NCBI RefSeq assembly: GCF_025399195.1
Contig: NW_026252093.1
Location: forward strand, 186,001 to 250,000
Reading direction: 5' to 3'
Length of the DNA stretch: 64,000 nt
DNA from: Umbelopsis ramanniana AG
Taxonomy: Eukaryota > Mucoromycota > Umbelopsidomycetes > Umbelopsidales > Umbelopsidaceae
Both the position numbers and the translations under genes were made by a program. Position 1 is the first letter of the stretch. Every line of letters starts with the position of its first letter. This document shows positions 16,779 to 29,339 of the stretch, one piece after another. The notes under the pieces were generated by a model that saw only the letters and a program-made list of their open reading frames with translations, made no database searches and was not told the DNA's origin.

Positions 16779-17080
16779 TTTGAATAAAGGGGGTTAAAGG
16801 TAATTCTCTCACGGTGTGGAGATGACAATGCCGTATTTGTGCATATCGGGCAGTCAAAAAAAAAAAAAAGTCCCTGGAAGTGCACAACAAGTCAATATGA
16901 TGGAAAGAAATACGATACGAAGCTCAATGGTCGAGAGGAAAGAGACGTGACGTATATCAGCATTCCCTATTCTCCAAATGCTGGATTTTATTCCAGTGTC
17001 CTATTTAGAGCTACATTTTACAAGTACAAGGCACCAAATGAATGGTCAGTTTTTTCAAGTAAACAAGAGAGAGGGCAGCG
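16779..17080. other. Intergenic, reductase promoter and VAC7 3' end
   Basis: About 300 bases; a 13-base A run at 16857-16869 sits about 80 bases upstream of the reductase start. No coding signal. Confidence 0.5.
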
Positions 17081-19104
17081 TTAACTGTCCGATAAGCAGA
17101 AACTTTGATCCTTTTCGTCTGACACTTTGCCAGTAGCAGGGTCAACATGAGAGACGTGACAAACAGCGACTGATTCTATATGCGAGCCAAGGAACGGCAA
17201 CAGAGGATATCGTAATACGCCTCTCACAATGAGCGCGTACGGGTATCTTATCATGCGTGACCAACGTTCGTTGCCTCCTTTGTCCGCACCTGGTGATTTG
17301 ATACGAAGCTGGGTAGTTGGTGGATCTTCTCGGTCACCTGCAAAAATTCTGGCTGGAAAATACAACGCCTCATCAAATTTGTAAAGACTTCCCAAATATT
17401 CTGCTGGCTCAGCTGCTACTTGTGAAAAAGTTCAATATGATGTTACATGTATAAAAAAAAAAAAAACGGAGTCAAATCCGGTAAATGTCCTCACCATGAG
17501 TGTAGTTATTAGCTGATGAGAGCCCGTCGGGTACCAACTTGCTGGAAGCAAAAACTCCAAGCTCAGCCGATGATATATGTAACGTCCACCAGTTATAATT
17601 AACGGCATGAATATGCAAATCAAAAATTAACTCCTTGTCGGTGGCTAACACTCGCCCCATCTTGATTTTAACGTTGCCGAGTGGCGATGCGGTCCAAGAA
17701 GCCAAAAGAATCATACAAGCCATCACCATACCAATGCAGACGATAACAGTGAGAAGGAGTTGAGGGCTGCAGTAGTATAAATATTAGTTACCCAATACAG
17801 TTTATCTGGTCATCCCATATCTTCGTGCCAAACCATCCGACTTACCAATCTAAGATTCTTTTCTTCAGTTGACCTGGTCGAAAATTCTTCCGGGAGAGCA
17901 AAGGAACACCTTCATCATCAGTTGTATACCCCTCCATATCAGAATGAATGCCACTCCAACCTCGACTTTTGTCGTACTTTCTCCTGAACTGATCTGAACT
18001 TCGTGAAAAGGGTCGTATCCGTGAAGACCTCATATAATGGTCACGATCATTAACAACGTTGCGCATTTTAGGGCGGTAGTCTTCATATCCCCATTCAGGA
18101 TCTTGTTCATTATCATCTTTACGACTACCATTAACCACTGAAGGCGGCGGTTGAAACATGTCATTGAAGAAGTCGGACATGGAAGTGTTCTGGTGTGGTT
18201 GTACAGACGTGGTCGATGAGATACCAGCTTCTTGCGTGGTATTGGGGGCTGATGCTATCGAGGGATTACTGTCGATCTTTTGAAGAGTCTGCTGGGATGC
18301 CCCAGCATAGTGGCCATTATTATCTTGATTACTAGAGTTGCTGTAAGCGTACGGATATACGTATCCTTCATTTTCTTCCGAATCTGCAACAAATTTGTAG
18401 TTAGCTTAGTATGTGTTGGGTACGCAAACATCAAAAAGTTAACGTTAACGGAAATTTTCATATTGATTGTACCTTCAGCATTTGACACAGCGTCCACTAA
18501 ATGTCTGTGAAACACTTCGGCCGGGCTGGCTGTACCACTACCGGCAGCAGGGCGGCGCCTTTTCTTTGCATTGGCTTTTGGACGATCACTCTACATTAGA
18601 AACAGTGTTTAACTTCTGGTAACAATGAATTCGAAGTCAAAGCGGAGAGCCACTAACCAAACTAGAGTTAGAACCTAAACCAGAGGAGTAAGACATTGGA
18701 CCCCTTCTAACAACAGCGGGAGATGAAGACGAGCTTGTCGGTCCAGCCGACGAGTGAAGTTGAGGGTCAAAGTGGGCCGTTTCGACAGTAAGATTTCGGT
18801 CAAAATTGGTCAAGACGTCTCGCCGCAAGTCTTGGTGGTATTTATCGCCGCTATGTATAGTAGCAAACTTGTTTAACATATGCCGAGGATGTTGCTGGTG
18901 TTGCCAAGTTGCATGTTGCTGCTGTGCTTGTTGTGATTGTTGTGATAGTACCGGTAGTTGCTGTTGCAAAGGTTGAGAAAGACTTTGCTCGGGAGCTTCA
19001 GGACTGGTGATTTGAGGGGGTTGATCGGTAGTTGATTCATTTAAATAGGGCTTGTCTGTATCGACATCTCCTACTTCGGAGGACTTATCATTGCTTGATT
19101 GCAT
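17081..19104 (-). CDS. VAC7: Vac7-like vacuolar segregation protein (PIKfyve/Fab1 regulator)
   Basis: Five exons: complement(join(17081..17418,17495..17766,17846..18383,18473..18590,18658..19104)), 570 aa. The N-terminal half is disordered (Gln-rich, Ser-rich, basic AKKRRRPAAG). One membrane segment (LLLTVIVCIGMVMACMILLA) is followed by a lumenal domain with the Vac7 pattern: LATDKELIFDLHIHAVNYN, HISSAELGVFASSKLV, EPAEYLGSLYKFDEALYFPA, GGNERWSRMIRYPYALIVRG, VLRYPLLPFLG. In yeast Vac7 sits in the vacuole membrane and stimulates the Fab1 lipid kinase that makes PI(3,5)P2. Assignment rests on the lumenal domain; the N-terminal region is not conserved. Confidence 0.88.
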
Positions 19105-19215
19105 GACAAGCTTATAGCATCCAATACATTCAGAAAAAGAGTTGATGGGGGGGATGAGGCGAAATGCACGTCAGTCGTAATTTTATCCCAAAATTTGTAG
19201 GTCTCACTTTGAACC

Positions 19216-20246
19216 CTAACCCTCACGACGGTAATGGACATTGGTAGTGAAGGTATTCAAGCTCATACCACTACGCAGGAAGGCCATCACTTCTGTGACA
19301 AATCGCCGAGCAAATCCATTATTATTTTCGCCTCCGGGAATCCATTCGCTTAAAAGCTCTATTATAGAATCGTCGTCCATCGTGATTTGCATTGCTCGCT
19401 TTTCGTCTGAGGTTTTGTTGTCTCTGCCTCGTCGCGACTCGATAAACCGATTGTGTGGTATGAGCAAGATGTCTAAAACTTGTTTTTCAATTAAGGGTTC
19501 GTAGAAATCTCCTAGCAGTGCTCGCAATTCTCTAGTAACAAATGGTTTGATCTACATATGGGATGGGTAGTAAATACCGGTTTGGTTAACACGAGCCGCT
19601 CTATCTCAAAAGTAATTGGGAGTGAAATGTCTCTCACCTTGGCAACGTGGTATGGTAAAATGTGCGTGGTATCGAGATGTCTCCGAGAAACAGGAGGATA
19701 ACCAGGATCGGGTATCATAGAATCATGGTATATCCTGCGTCGATGCGTTAAGGCACGCTGACCAGCTGTTTCTGAAGGTGTCGTTTGGCTCGGCGCGCTC
19801 CTAAGGGCTTGCTCATAAATTGCTTCGGGTATGTGAGGTGAGCCATTGAAGTTGTATTCAAGAAAGGTTCCTGATTTCTCTCCAACATTATAGACGACTG
19901 AAGTAACATGTTGTTTGCATAAAGGACAAACTTTGCCTATTTTGAACCATTGCCGAATGCAATCGATGCAAAAAGAATGGTAACAGGGTCGAAGATACGA
20001 GCGATGAGTATAAGGCTGTAGACAGATGGGACAGGACGGTGTAGTGGGATCCTCTTCAGCAGAATCTCTAATTGTTGAGTTAAGCAAGGCGTCTCTTTTA
20101 CGTTTGCGATTACGCTGATCTTCGGCACCTGAGCCGTCTGATTCATCAGCACTGACATGCTCGAAGTCAGCGGATTGCGCCTGGTATTCGTTGGAAGCAG
20201 ATTCAAGGGCAAGCTCTAAGGCATCAGATATTGATTTGCGTTCCAT
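19216..20246 (-). CDS. TOPORS-like RING E3 ligase
   Basis: Two exons: complement(join(19216..19551,19638..20246)), 314 aa. A C3HC4 RING lies at about residues 68-110: CPICLQPYTHRSYLRPCYHS, FCIDCIRQWFKIGKVCPLCK. After the RING, VYNVGEKSGTFLEYNFNGSP resembles the segment after the TOPORS RING. Exon 2 (IKPFVTRELRALLGDFYEPL ... SIIELLSEWIPGGENNNGFA, RRFVTEVMAFLRSGMSLNTF) matches the TOPORS C-terminal helical module in order and spacing (compare human LKRELTVLFG and FIHEFISFARSPFNMAAFD). TOPORS is a nuclear ubiquitin and SUMO ligase linked to topoisomerase I and DNA-protein crosslink repair. This protein is much shorter than TOPORS and lacks its RS-rich tail, so function is inferred. Confidence 0.85.
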
Positions 20247-20436
20247 TTGGTATATTGGTTTAGCTATCGGGCATGGATGGCCAAAAATAGGATAGAAAAA
20301 GGGAAAATTCGAAGCAAAACCTAGGTAGATACTTAAATTTGTTGTTTATTGGGCTGCTTCCTTAACTTAACCCTCCAAAAAGTCGTTCAATAGAGGAATA
20401 CAATTTTACAACATTATCTAAACTCCAAGATTATTT

Positions 20437-23400
20437 TCAAATCTCTTCAACGAACGTAGATGGGATAATGCCTGTTTGTCCATCGAGTTCAGCATCCCAC
20501 CAATCTCCCATGTCTTTACTGGTGATAGTCAAAATATCACCTGCCTTGAAACTCAAACCGCTGCCGCCACTGCCATCGAAGTCCCAAAGAGCTTGCACTT
20601 TGATGTTAAGTTTGTCTTTTTGATCATGTAAAAGGTAAGGCATTAATAACTGTGATATTCTTGATACCCTTGACATACACATAATTACCTCCATTGTCCT
20701 TCACAGGCTCAATATAATTGGCCGGGAAGAAGCCTTTGAGACCTGTGAGCTCAGATTGACCGTATCCCCAATCCGGTTCTGCACCAGATTTAAGTGGATA
20801 GCTGATAATAATGTCGTCTTGGGCAAAGCTTAAATCGTTGTCGCTTTGAGCATCGTATCCCCAAATAGCTGTACATCGGATTTCTGTTTCCCCACCAACG
20901 ATTAGCAAAATTTCTCTGTCGGGTTAAGCAACTAGTCTTAAAGTTATACCTTTCGTTAAGTCATAGTCGATTATTCTTTCGTCCACCTCATTGCCGCTGG
21001 CTTCATGCCCTGCGTTGGTATCATTTTCAGCTGGACTTTCAGTCACACTTTCAAATGCAGAAACGGGATCCTGTCGCAGTTGCTGTGAAGCCATTTGTCC
21101 GAACCATTCAGTTGATTCACGTCTTAATGCCTTGAGCTTGGCAGGAGACATCGAAGGGCTCGATTGAGGGGCAGCGATGGTCTCTACAGCCGCTGGCTTG
21201 GGGGCAGATTTTGCATTCATCTTGCCAGTACGAGCTTGAAGTTCGGCCATGAATCCGCCACCTCCAGCCATTGGAGACGGAGCCGCGGGAGGACTGGTTT
21301 GGGCAGAAGACGCTGGAGCCGGACTGGGCTCTTCGCCTTGAACGTGGCCAGCAATAGCCGCTTTACTACGGTCATTGGTTTTAGCTTTCTTGAGTCTGGT
21401 GCCCGACTGAATCTGACTCAATAAAGCGTTTCTACCAGCATCTGGTGTCGGAAGTTGGGGATTGGTTGGAGCGGTTGGCATGCTGGGAGGAGGTGGTACT
21501 GCTGAAGGTGCAGGCGGTGGAGGAGGGATTGCGATACTAGACGCTCCTGATGCCGGTGGTGGTGGTGGTGGTGGGGGAGGTGGAGGTGGAGCAAATGCAT
21601 CACTTCCAGGTGTAGAGCCTGGCATGGGAGGTGGTGGAGGAGGAGGAGGTATGCTGTCAGCTGCACCACCGGATGCAGGTGCCGGTGGAGGTGGAGGTGG
21701 AGGCGGTATTGTGGACTGAGCTACAGGGCTAGTAACCGAAGTAGCAATGGAAGGTGAGGCAAGTTGTGAACTCAAAGCGCCTTGAGGAATCAAAGGAGAT
21801 GGAGCAGAGTTATCTGATTTAGGTGTTGAACTGGTAGGCATTGGTTTTGACCCCATGGCACTAAACAATAAACTAGCAAGGTTCTTTGCTGATCCAGCGG
21901 CAGGGAATTCTGTCTCATCGTCACTGGAATTCTCATCGACAACATCCCAATCGCTATCGCTATCCTCAGCTTCCTTGATAGCCGCAGGGGCAGGCTTCTC
22001 TTGAGGTGGTTTAGCCATCAGGAATGGGTTGTAGCTTTCTCTCTTCTTGGTAGCAGAGGTTTCTGGTTCTGGTTGGCTAACAGCGATCTGGCTAGCATAT
22101 GGATTTTTGTTGTGAGAGGTAGCTGAAGGCGTTTCAACCTCTGGTACCGGAGTAACAACCTCTTTGGTAGCTTCCTGTAATTTCATTTCGGCTTCCTGAC
22201 GATCTTTCTCGATTCTTGCTCGCTCGGCTTCTTGCTGTTCCACAAGCCGTTGCTTTTCGTTTGCTTCTTCAATTTCACGTTGGGCCAGCGCTTCCGCTTC
22301 TCTTTCTTCCATTTTACGTTGCTCCTCTGCCTCGGCATCCATACGTTGAATACGTTTTCTATCCTCTTCCAATGCATTAGATCTTCGTAATTCTGCCTCT
22401 TGCTCTTCCTTGCGACGCTCTTCAGCAATACGCTCGTCTTCCAAGCGCGACTGCTCAGCCGCCGCAACACGAGCTCGTTCTTTCTCTTCCACAAGACGTT
22501 CTTGTTCACGTTGTTCGGCTGCTAGCTGATCAGCGCCAACTTGTGTAGCTTCGGCTTTCTTGTCATCTCTCTCCCGAAGTCTAGCTTGGGCTTTTAGCTG
22601 AGCATCGCGGAGTCTCTCTACAAAATGAATGAACAGGTTAATTTCATTGTCGTGTAGCTTTGGCATGCGACAAACCCACAAAAACTTACGTTGTGCAGCA
22701 AGCTCCTCGGCATTATCCTGTTTAGGCGCTTCGCGAACAGGTTGCGCCGCCGGAGCAGGTACAGGTGATCTAGACTTCTGGAAAGCAGCAAGGCGTTCTT
22801 GAACCCTTCTCTCGGCCTATGATGGTGTGAAAAGGAAAAAGCGGTTACAATCTGCGTCTATTAAAGCTCGTATTCGCATTTTCGCCTTTACCTCTTTCTT
22901 AATTTCAGCTGGGGACTTCGCACGGGATGCAGTAGGCGATCTACCAGCCAACGACGGTGAAGAATAGGTATTCAGTGTAGGGCTAGTTGTTGAAGCCACA
23001 TTGTTGCTACGCGAATAAGCATCACCAGCGCTGTAAGAATCTGAATAGCTTGATGACGATACAGAAGGTTTACGCAGAGGAACCTCATCAGCAAGTTGTT
23101 CAATAAAGCGCTTTAGTTCATAAGACACATCGTCTCCTTGTTCAAATCGTCTCCTATCTTGGCTGTAAGCGAAAGATCCAAAGCTCGAGTTATCACTTGC
23201 AAGGCGAGCTGCGGCTCTTTGATCGTTGACGCCGTGTTCAATGGAATCCAGCAAAGCACTGTTTTCTTGCTTTTCCCGATCAAGCTCTCTCATATCGATG
23301 GATGAAGACGAAGATGGAGCTCCACCAATCTTTCGAGCCATCATCATAGCCTTGGCTTTTGCGCGAATTTTATCACTCTCCGTAACTTTGCCATTTGGAC

Positions 23401-25284
23401 CAGTTGGTGTAATGTACGATTCGTAGTTTTCGCTGCCGTCTCTCTTGCGAGCTAGCTTAGATTTAAGATCTCTGACTTCGTTGTCCATACTACGGACTTG
23501 TCGAATTAAGTCTGGAATCTCACCATCTAGCATATACTGGACCTTAGATTCCAAATCATGCTTCTCTTTTTGAAGACGGGTAGATTCGTCCATACTCAAG
23601 AGGTACCGGGAAAGAGTGCTATCAAGTTCACAAGCACGTACAAGATCATTTTGTGCTGTTCTAATACGTTTCTTCAGGTCTTCAACGGCCCTTTGATCGG
23701 CGTAAGAGGATCCGGTAGATTTGCTGGTGCTTTTACTACTACTGTTGAGAATGTCCAAAGCACCTTTCATATCGGCAATTTGGTTACGAAGCTCTGCCGT
23801 TTCATCGTCTTCATCGAAATCTTCTTCGTCTTCTTCGTAGCGGCGCGATCCTAGTTGAACTCGGTTCTGGTTTCTTCTGCGAGCGTTGGAAATGTAACCA
23901 CCATTCTCTTCGCTTTGTTGTCTTTCAAAGCGACCTCTATTGGCAACAGGGCTACTCCTTTGATTAGCTTGAACAGGACTAGCTTGTCTTTGTTGAGAGC
24001 CACCAACAATAAACTTCTTGAGAGTACTCGACATCGGGGTTAACTCTGGAGGTAAAGTGTTGGGTATATCAAGGCCATTCATGCGTCGGAAGATTAGATG
24101 CATGGCAATGGCGAATTCTTCGATATCCAATTGTCCCTTATCGTCGTAGTCAGCAAGTGCCCAAATCTTCATCAACTCATTTTGTTGTAAGCCAGATTGA
24201 GCAAAAATTTCTCTTGCTTTTTGACCAGGCAAAAATCCACTGCCGGTAACGTCCCAAGCATTGAAGATGTCATAGTATCGCTGGCGCTCCTCTGAGCTCA
24301 TTCCATTGCCACCTCCGACAGCGATGCCTTGGTTACCACTGAAACTTGAGCTGTTGTTTGAAGGCATCATCATGTTTGCAAATTGATTGTTCTGAACCCG
24401 CGGCTTGTCATTGCCATTTTGTCCAAATCGCCCGGATGTGACAGACAATGGAAGAAGCGGTGGAACAGTGGGTGCTACAGGGCGAAGTCTATTGAGGCCG
24501 GTAGCCATTGGCTGTTGCATCATAGGAGCACCAGTTTGCATCGGCTGCTGCATAGGCATTCCTGTCCTCATGGGTAGTTGCATAGGCATTCCTGTCATCA
24601 TAGGCTGCTGCATTTGCATACCGGTCATCATTGGGGTTTGGAAATTCATTCCTGTGGGCATAGGCTGCTGATACTTGGCTGGAATGGGTGTATTCGATTG
24701 CAAGGTAGCCACGGCAACATCGAGCTCCTCTTTAATTTTAGCTGGTAGCGAAGATGGGACTTGTTTGCCAGTCAGCTTCAATGAAGTCAAATACATCGCT
24801 ACCGCAAACTCTGGAAAGGTCAGCTCAGGTGTATTGGTTACATTAGATAGATCCCTGCAAAAATTATTTTCATATTTTGTTTAACAAGCAATAAAGCACA
24901 GTGTCGCGTATTGATCATATTGGCCATACCATATTTGTGCCAAGGTATGATTGTCGATTTGACTCCTCATCAGGATATTTCGTGCAGCGTCAGCTATAAT
25001 ACAGCGATAGTAGTCATGAGCAACACATTTGTGATAGTTGTCCTTCCATCTTTCTCTCAGTGGATACTTTACCAGACAAGTTTTGGCTACCAGTTCCGGC
25101 GATTGCTCGGGAGAACAAGGATTCAAACTTGGATTGATCAGATTGCGTTATGAAGGTCAGCCGAATGCCTATAAGAATAACAGATGTGAACAAAAAACAT
25201 GAGTATAGTCCACACCTTACGAGTATTTGACAGTAATTCATAAGTACCTTGAGACGGGCTCGACGACTGCTGTCCTCCAAACAT
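20437..25284 (-). CDS. PAN1: Pan1/intersectin-like endocytic scaffold with two EH, WH2 and two SH3 domains
   Basis: Eight exons: complement(join(20437..20615,20689..20883,20950..22617,22690..22816,22892..24854,24930..24993,25073..25168,25248..25284)), 1442 aa. EH domain 1 is built from exons 2-4 (FITQSDQSKFESLFSRAIAG, ARNILMRSQIDNHTLAQIWD, LTFPEFAVAMYLTSLKLTGK). A Met/Gln/Pro decapeptide repeat follows, then EH domain 2 (RQRYYDIFNAWDVTGSGFLP, NELMKIWALADYDDKGQLDI). Next are a coiled coil, a long Glu/Arg helix, runs of up to 11 prolines, a WH2 motif (LLSQIQSGTRLKKAK) that should bind actin, and two C-terminal SH3 domains (IRCTAIWGYDAQSDNDLSFA; VQALWDFDGSGGSGLSFKAG). Yeast Pan1 activates Arp2/3 at endocytic sites but has no SH3; SH3 domains at this place are an intersectin trait. 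Confidence 0.93.
21462..21720 (-). repeat. Poly-proline coding repeat in the Pan1-like gene
   Basis: GGT/GGA-rich DNA on the plus strand encodes four or more runs of 5-11 prolines on the minus strand, interrupted by Ala, Ser and Gly. It is the profilin/SH3-binding region of the scaffold and is likely length-variable between strains. Confidence 0.85.
24495..24665 (-). repeat. Imperfect ~30-bp tandem repeat (Met/Gln/Pro decapeptides)
   Basis: Five or six copies encode variants of MQQPMMTGMP between the two EH domains of the Pan1-like protein. Copies differ at a few positions (PMRTG, PMQTG, PMMTG, PMATG). Confidence 0.85.
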
Positions 25285-25622
25285 GCTTAAGATGAAGAGA
25301 TGGAGAAACCGAGAGTTTCCATGACATCAATAATAAACTCCGACTTTAATGTGTTCGGCCATTTGCGATCAGGCACGCAACCTTAATGGCAAGCTGAAGT
25401 GTCTCTACCATCATTTTAAGGTATCAAACACTGAAATTGATTCAGTCGTGACAATGGAAGACTTCATCTTCATTATAACGGCCATCTTATATGTGGTTAT
25501 TTTTTTATCGAATATGCGTTTCACACACAGAGCGATGCTTTACTGTTATCCATGCTTTGGGAACACTGATACACCCTAGTATTACATATCATAAGAATAC
25601 AGAAAAATTGTAGGTCTTGCTA

Positions 25623-28600
25623 TTATATTACATTAACGCCTTCTGAGATCTCGACATCATCGGCATCCGTGTCTTCGTTATCGTCTTCAGTCCATTCCAA
25701 TTCCTCAAGGTCAATATCTTCAGGTGTGGGCTCAATCAAGATATCTTCATCGTCTGACGCACCATCTCCTGACTGCCATTGCCCTGGTAAAGAGATTTCT
25801 TCTTCAACATCTTCTTCTGGAGCGAATTCCTCGTCGTCACCTATTTCGAAATTGGGACCTTCAGCTTCCAATTGGTCTTGAACAACTGATGCTAAACTGT
25901 CGAAGGCTTGCTCGTCATAATGATTGATCATGGAGTTTCCGGAAGTTAGGTTGTCATCCTTCCAGTGGTCTACGTCTATATCATCTGTTGCTGCTGTTGA
26001 GGTTGGTGCTGGACCGACCACATACACGGTAACATAACGGACATTCTGGTCTTCCTGCTTGTCTTCAACCTTGGTAATAGCTTGTAAGTACTGCTTTGGA
26101 AATGGACAAAGTAAATCACCGGGGTCAAACCGTATGGTACCAGCAACTTCTGGGTCACAAGCGGACACCTCCATCTGAAGTTTAACGCCTTCCTCATGTA
26201 GGCGAGACATATTGGAAGGCACTGCGAACAAGTTAAATACTGGAAGCTCTTCCCAGTTGGGAAGCTCATTGTTTGGTAGTTCATCAATGATAGCTCCTTT
26301 CATTATAAGAGGTACTTCAGCCAGTTCCAAAAGATCTGTTTGCTTCGTTAGTTCTGTCTGATTCGTGAGAGAAGTTCTATTGTCCAATAAGTGTGTTGAA
26401 AAACTTTTGAAGCCCTCAAAGTTCGGATAAAGCATGACATATCCTCTCATGTACATCAGCTCTACGAAATAGCGTTTCCAAGAGGAATCCCATGCATTTG
26501 AACGCGATTCTGGCACTATAATCTTCTGTAATTGTTTTTTGTCTTGTAATCTTGCAGTTATGTAATCGTGGAACTCTTGCCAGTGCTCAGGGAAGTACAC
26601 TGCGCCAAGATTACATGGTATTTGGAGTACATAAGGCGATGGAAGGTCATATATCTTAAAGTCATTTAGTTCAGAAGGGTTGAATGGCTTCGTTCCTTCC
26701 AGATGAAGGCCTGTGCCTGGAGGAGAATAAAGGCTGATGCCAAACAATTTCTTGGAGACATCTTGATCTTCCGTGTAGCGGTATTTGAGAATAGAGAATT
26801 TAACCCAACTGTAGAAGAGTGGAGACACTTCGATTTTGTCCTCCAAGAAGATCGCATATTCATTATTGTTGGATGGGTACCATGATTCCACAAAAGCTGA
26901 CATTGCTCCAGCCTGTTTGATTCTATGCCTGACAACCTTCTCTCCATGAATCCATTCGAAATTATCCACAATCATTTTGGAGACCCTATCAACGTTGCGT
27001 TCCATATTAACTGTCAGTCTGACTGAATCTCCAAGGTAATGGGCATCACCGATAGAGCGCATAAGTCGGGCTAACGAGTCCGGACGTTCGTTTGTGATAA
27101 CAACAAGTCTTATGTCGATGGAATTCCATTCTGTGATGGAAGGTTTCAGTTAGTTCATCCGCTCACAGTCCTCCTTAACTTATTTGTCAAGCAACTTTAA
27201 CTCACTCATTAGGGCTTCTATAGGTAAGGTCGCCATCCAAACTGTATGCTTGAAATCTTCAGATGGGATGGCAATAAATGTCGAGGTAACGTCGCCATCC
27301 AGGCTAGCCAAGGTGCTCCACATAACATTTCTTGATGGATGTAAGACTAGTCGTGGATTCAAGAGTTGTAATAATGCATGAGTCATGGGTATTATTTGTG
27401 TTTGATCCAGAAAAACTCGGTCACTCGCATGTGAAGTGGGATTCAAATCATAGATATGATCAGGTTGGCAGTTGTTTTGATTTTTTAGTAACGATCCAGA
27501 GCGCATACGAGCAACGCTTTGGTCGCCAACATTGATTAGATGAACAGACTTCTCTTTTTCAATGAAGGTGCACATCATAGGAGTGATTGCATTCAGTTCA
27601 TCGAGATTGCTTATTAAGAATGCAACGTCCACAGAGTCATCAGCACTTTCTGCCAACTCTCGGATTTCCGTAACAAGTGTATGCTTGTTGCGTGTCAGTA
27701 TCTGATACCAATGACGGTTGAAAGTTAACTCTTCCTTTTTTTGCCGACATGAAAAAGATCCCTGTTCATGCATAGTACGTGTATGCTCCCTGACGTCTCC
27801 CCAATAAGCAACTTCGATGGGATTGATGGGTAAAACGACCGTTGTAATGCCAGCGTAGTTCAGCGTAAGGCTGATTTTGAATCCTGTAGGCACTAGAGAG
27901 AGTTGTGGTGTTGTTTGAGCCATGATGATAGGTATCCATTCTTGACGCAGCAACCAAGTATCGGTAAGCATATCGACAGCCACAGACATATTTGGAAGCT
28001 CTCCAGCTTCGATGGCTTGTGGGAAGCAAATCATTTCATCGACATCCAGCGTAGTCATGTTCCCGCTGAAAGGTAAAATTGCACCTTCGGTACCAATGAG
28101 CGCATGACGATACTCGTCGGTTTGGCTCAGCCGTAGAAGTCGTTCCAAGTATCTGATTCCAGGGCGCACTCCATTTGTCATGACCCAGGTGAAATCAGTA
28201 GTGGCTAAGTTGGCTACGGATATCCAGTTTCGCTCGCCAATGTGCTCGCGAAAAAAGACTCGAAAACCGACGTAATGAGGAAGGTAGTCAGCAGTAAGAG
28301 CCTTTGGGAGGTGTACATCACTATCTGCTACAATCCAAATATGCTCCGGATGAACAGATTGGGCCAAAACTGCATCTACTTGCGATAAAATATCGATAGA
28401 GCTATCGATAGCTAAGATAGCTGTCACGGAAACCAATTTATGTACAATGTTGGTGTATTTTGGACGTCGCTTTCTCTCCAAACGCTTAATAGCGTTGTTC
28501 GTATGTCCTAGGCTAGAATCCCGCTGTAATGCTTGTGGATATCGAAGTCGGTGTTTATGTGCTATTTCGTCTATCCATGTTGGCCTGCTATTTGTATCTG

Positions 28601-28998
28601 TGACTATAATTGTCAAAATCGATCAGTCATGAAGGTCAAAATCGTGGATCAGATAAAGGGCAGCACATACCGATAGAATCTAACAAAATTTCCTTTGTTA
28701 TCCTAGTTTCAGGGTCTGTATATACTCTACTGAATACCGACAGTGCCGAGAAAATTTGCGTATACAGCGTATAGATGGCCAAGACGATGACGATCAACCT
28801 TAACCAGCGGTTCTTCATCAACGATTGGCGAGAGGCAGCACCTGGACTTTGTTTTGAGAGTGATTTCTTTTCTGCCATATCTTCTTTCGTCATATTATTT
28901 GCCGGTTGTGAAGCAGTTCGTTTATGTACTCCTGTAACATGTCGACTTGACATGCTGTCATTGATCGGAGATGAGTTTAATAAATACCCTCTTTTCAT
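25623..28998 (-). CDS. Type II membrane glycosyltransferase-like protein
   Basis: Three exons: complement(join(25623..27130,27206..28603,28671..28998)), 1077 aa. A basic, Ser-rich cytosolic tail is followed by one membrane segment (WLRLIVIVLAIYTLYTQIFS) near residue 85, the layout of Golgi glycosyltransferases. Two GT-A-like parts follow: one from VTAILAIDSSIDILSQVDAV and one beginning IDIRLVVITNERPDSLARLM and containing YAIFLEDKIEVSPLFYSW, where ED would be a metal-binding acidic motif. The C-terminus is a long acidic tail. This resembles a fungal and plant family annotated only as glycosyltransferase family 2-like; donor and acceptor are unknown. An in-frame TTG upstream (29064) was not used as the start. 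Confidence 0.75.
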
Positions 28999-29339
28999 AA
29001 TTGGACAAAAGTCTTCGAAACCCAAGAAACCTTGTGTAACGTTTCCTGATTCAGTTCCAGGCAACTCGCAAACTAATGCGCATTGTGGTATTTATTTCAT
29101 AATAAAGTGTTTATTAATAACGAAACGTCCACAATATACATCCATTGTTTGGTTTTTCATTAATGGTTCTTAAAGCTGGCTCGATTATAATATACAACGA
29201 GCGGTCAAATGTTTACGCGCACCAGTTTGTGTGACGGTCTTTCCATTCAACCGCGCAAATTTTGTGAGATGCGACCAAAAAAATTGTAGTTTCAAAATCT
29301 GCTTCAAAGTCATACAGGATTCGCTAAGTTTGCAGCAAA
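28999..29339. promoter_or_regulatory. Divergent promoter region, glycosyltransferase-like / CCDC137-like
   Basis: 341 bases between two divergent start codons. No coding signal and no clear element seen. Confidence 0.45.

Noticed and set aside
21164-21719. Open frames antisense to the Pan1-like gene, including a Gly-rich one
   Set aside because: Mirror of the poly-proline and Ser-rich coding repeats; shadow frames.
25669-25927. Ser-rich frames antisense to the glycosyltransferase-like acidic tail
   Set aside because: Complement of GAT/GAA-rich codons; not a gene.
28999-29064. N-terminal extension of the glycosyltransferase-like protein
   Set aside because: It would start on TTG; the first in-frame ATG is at 28998.
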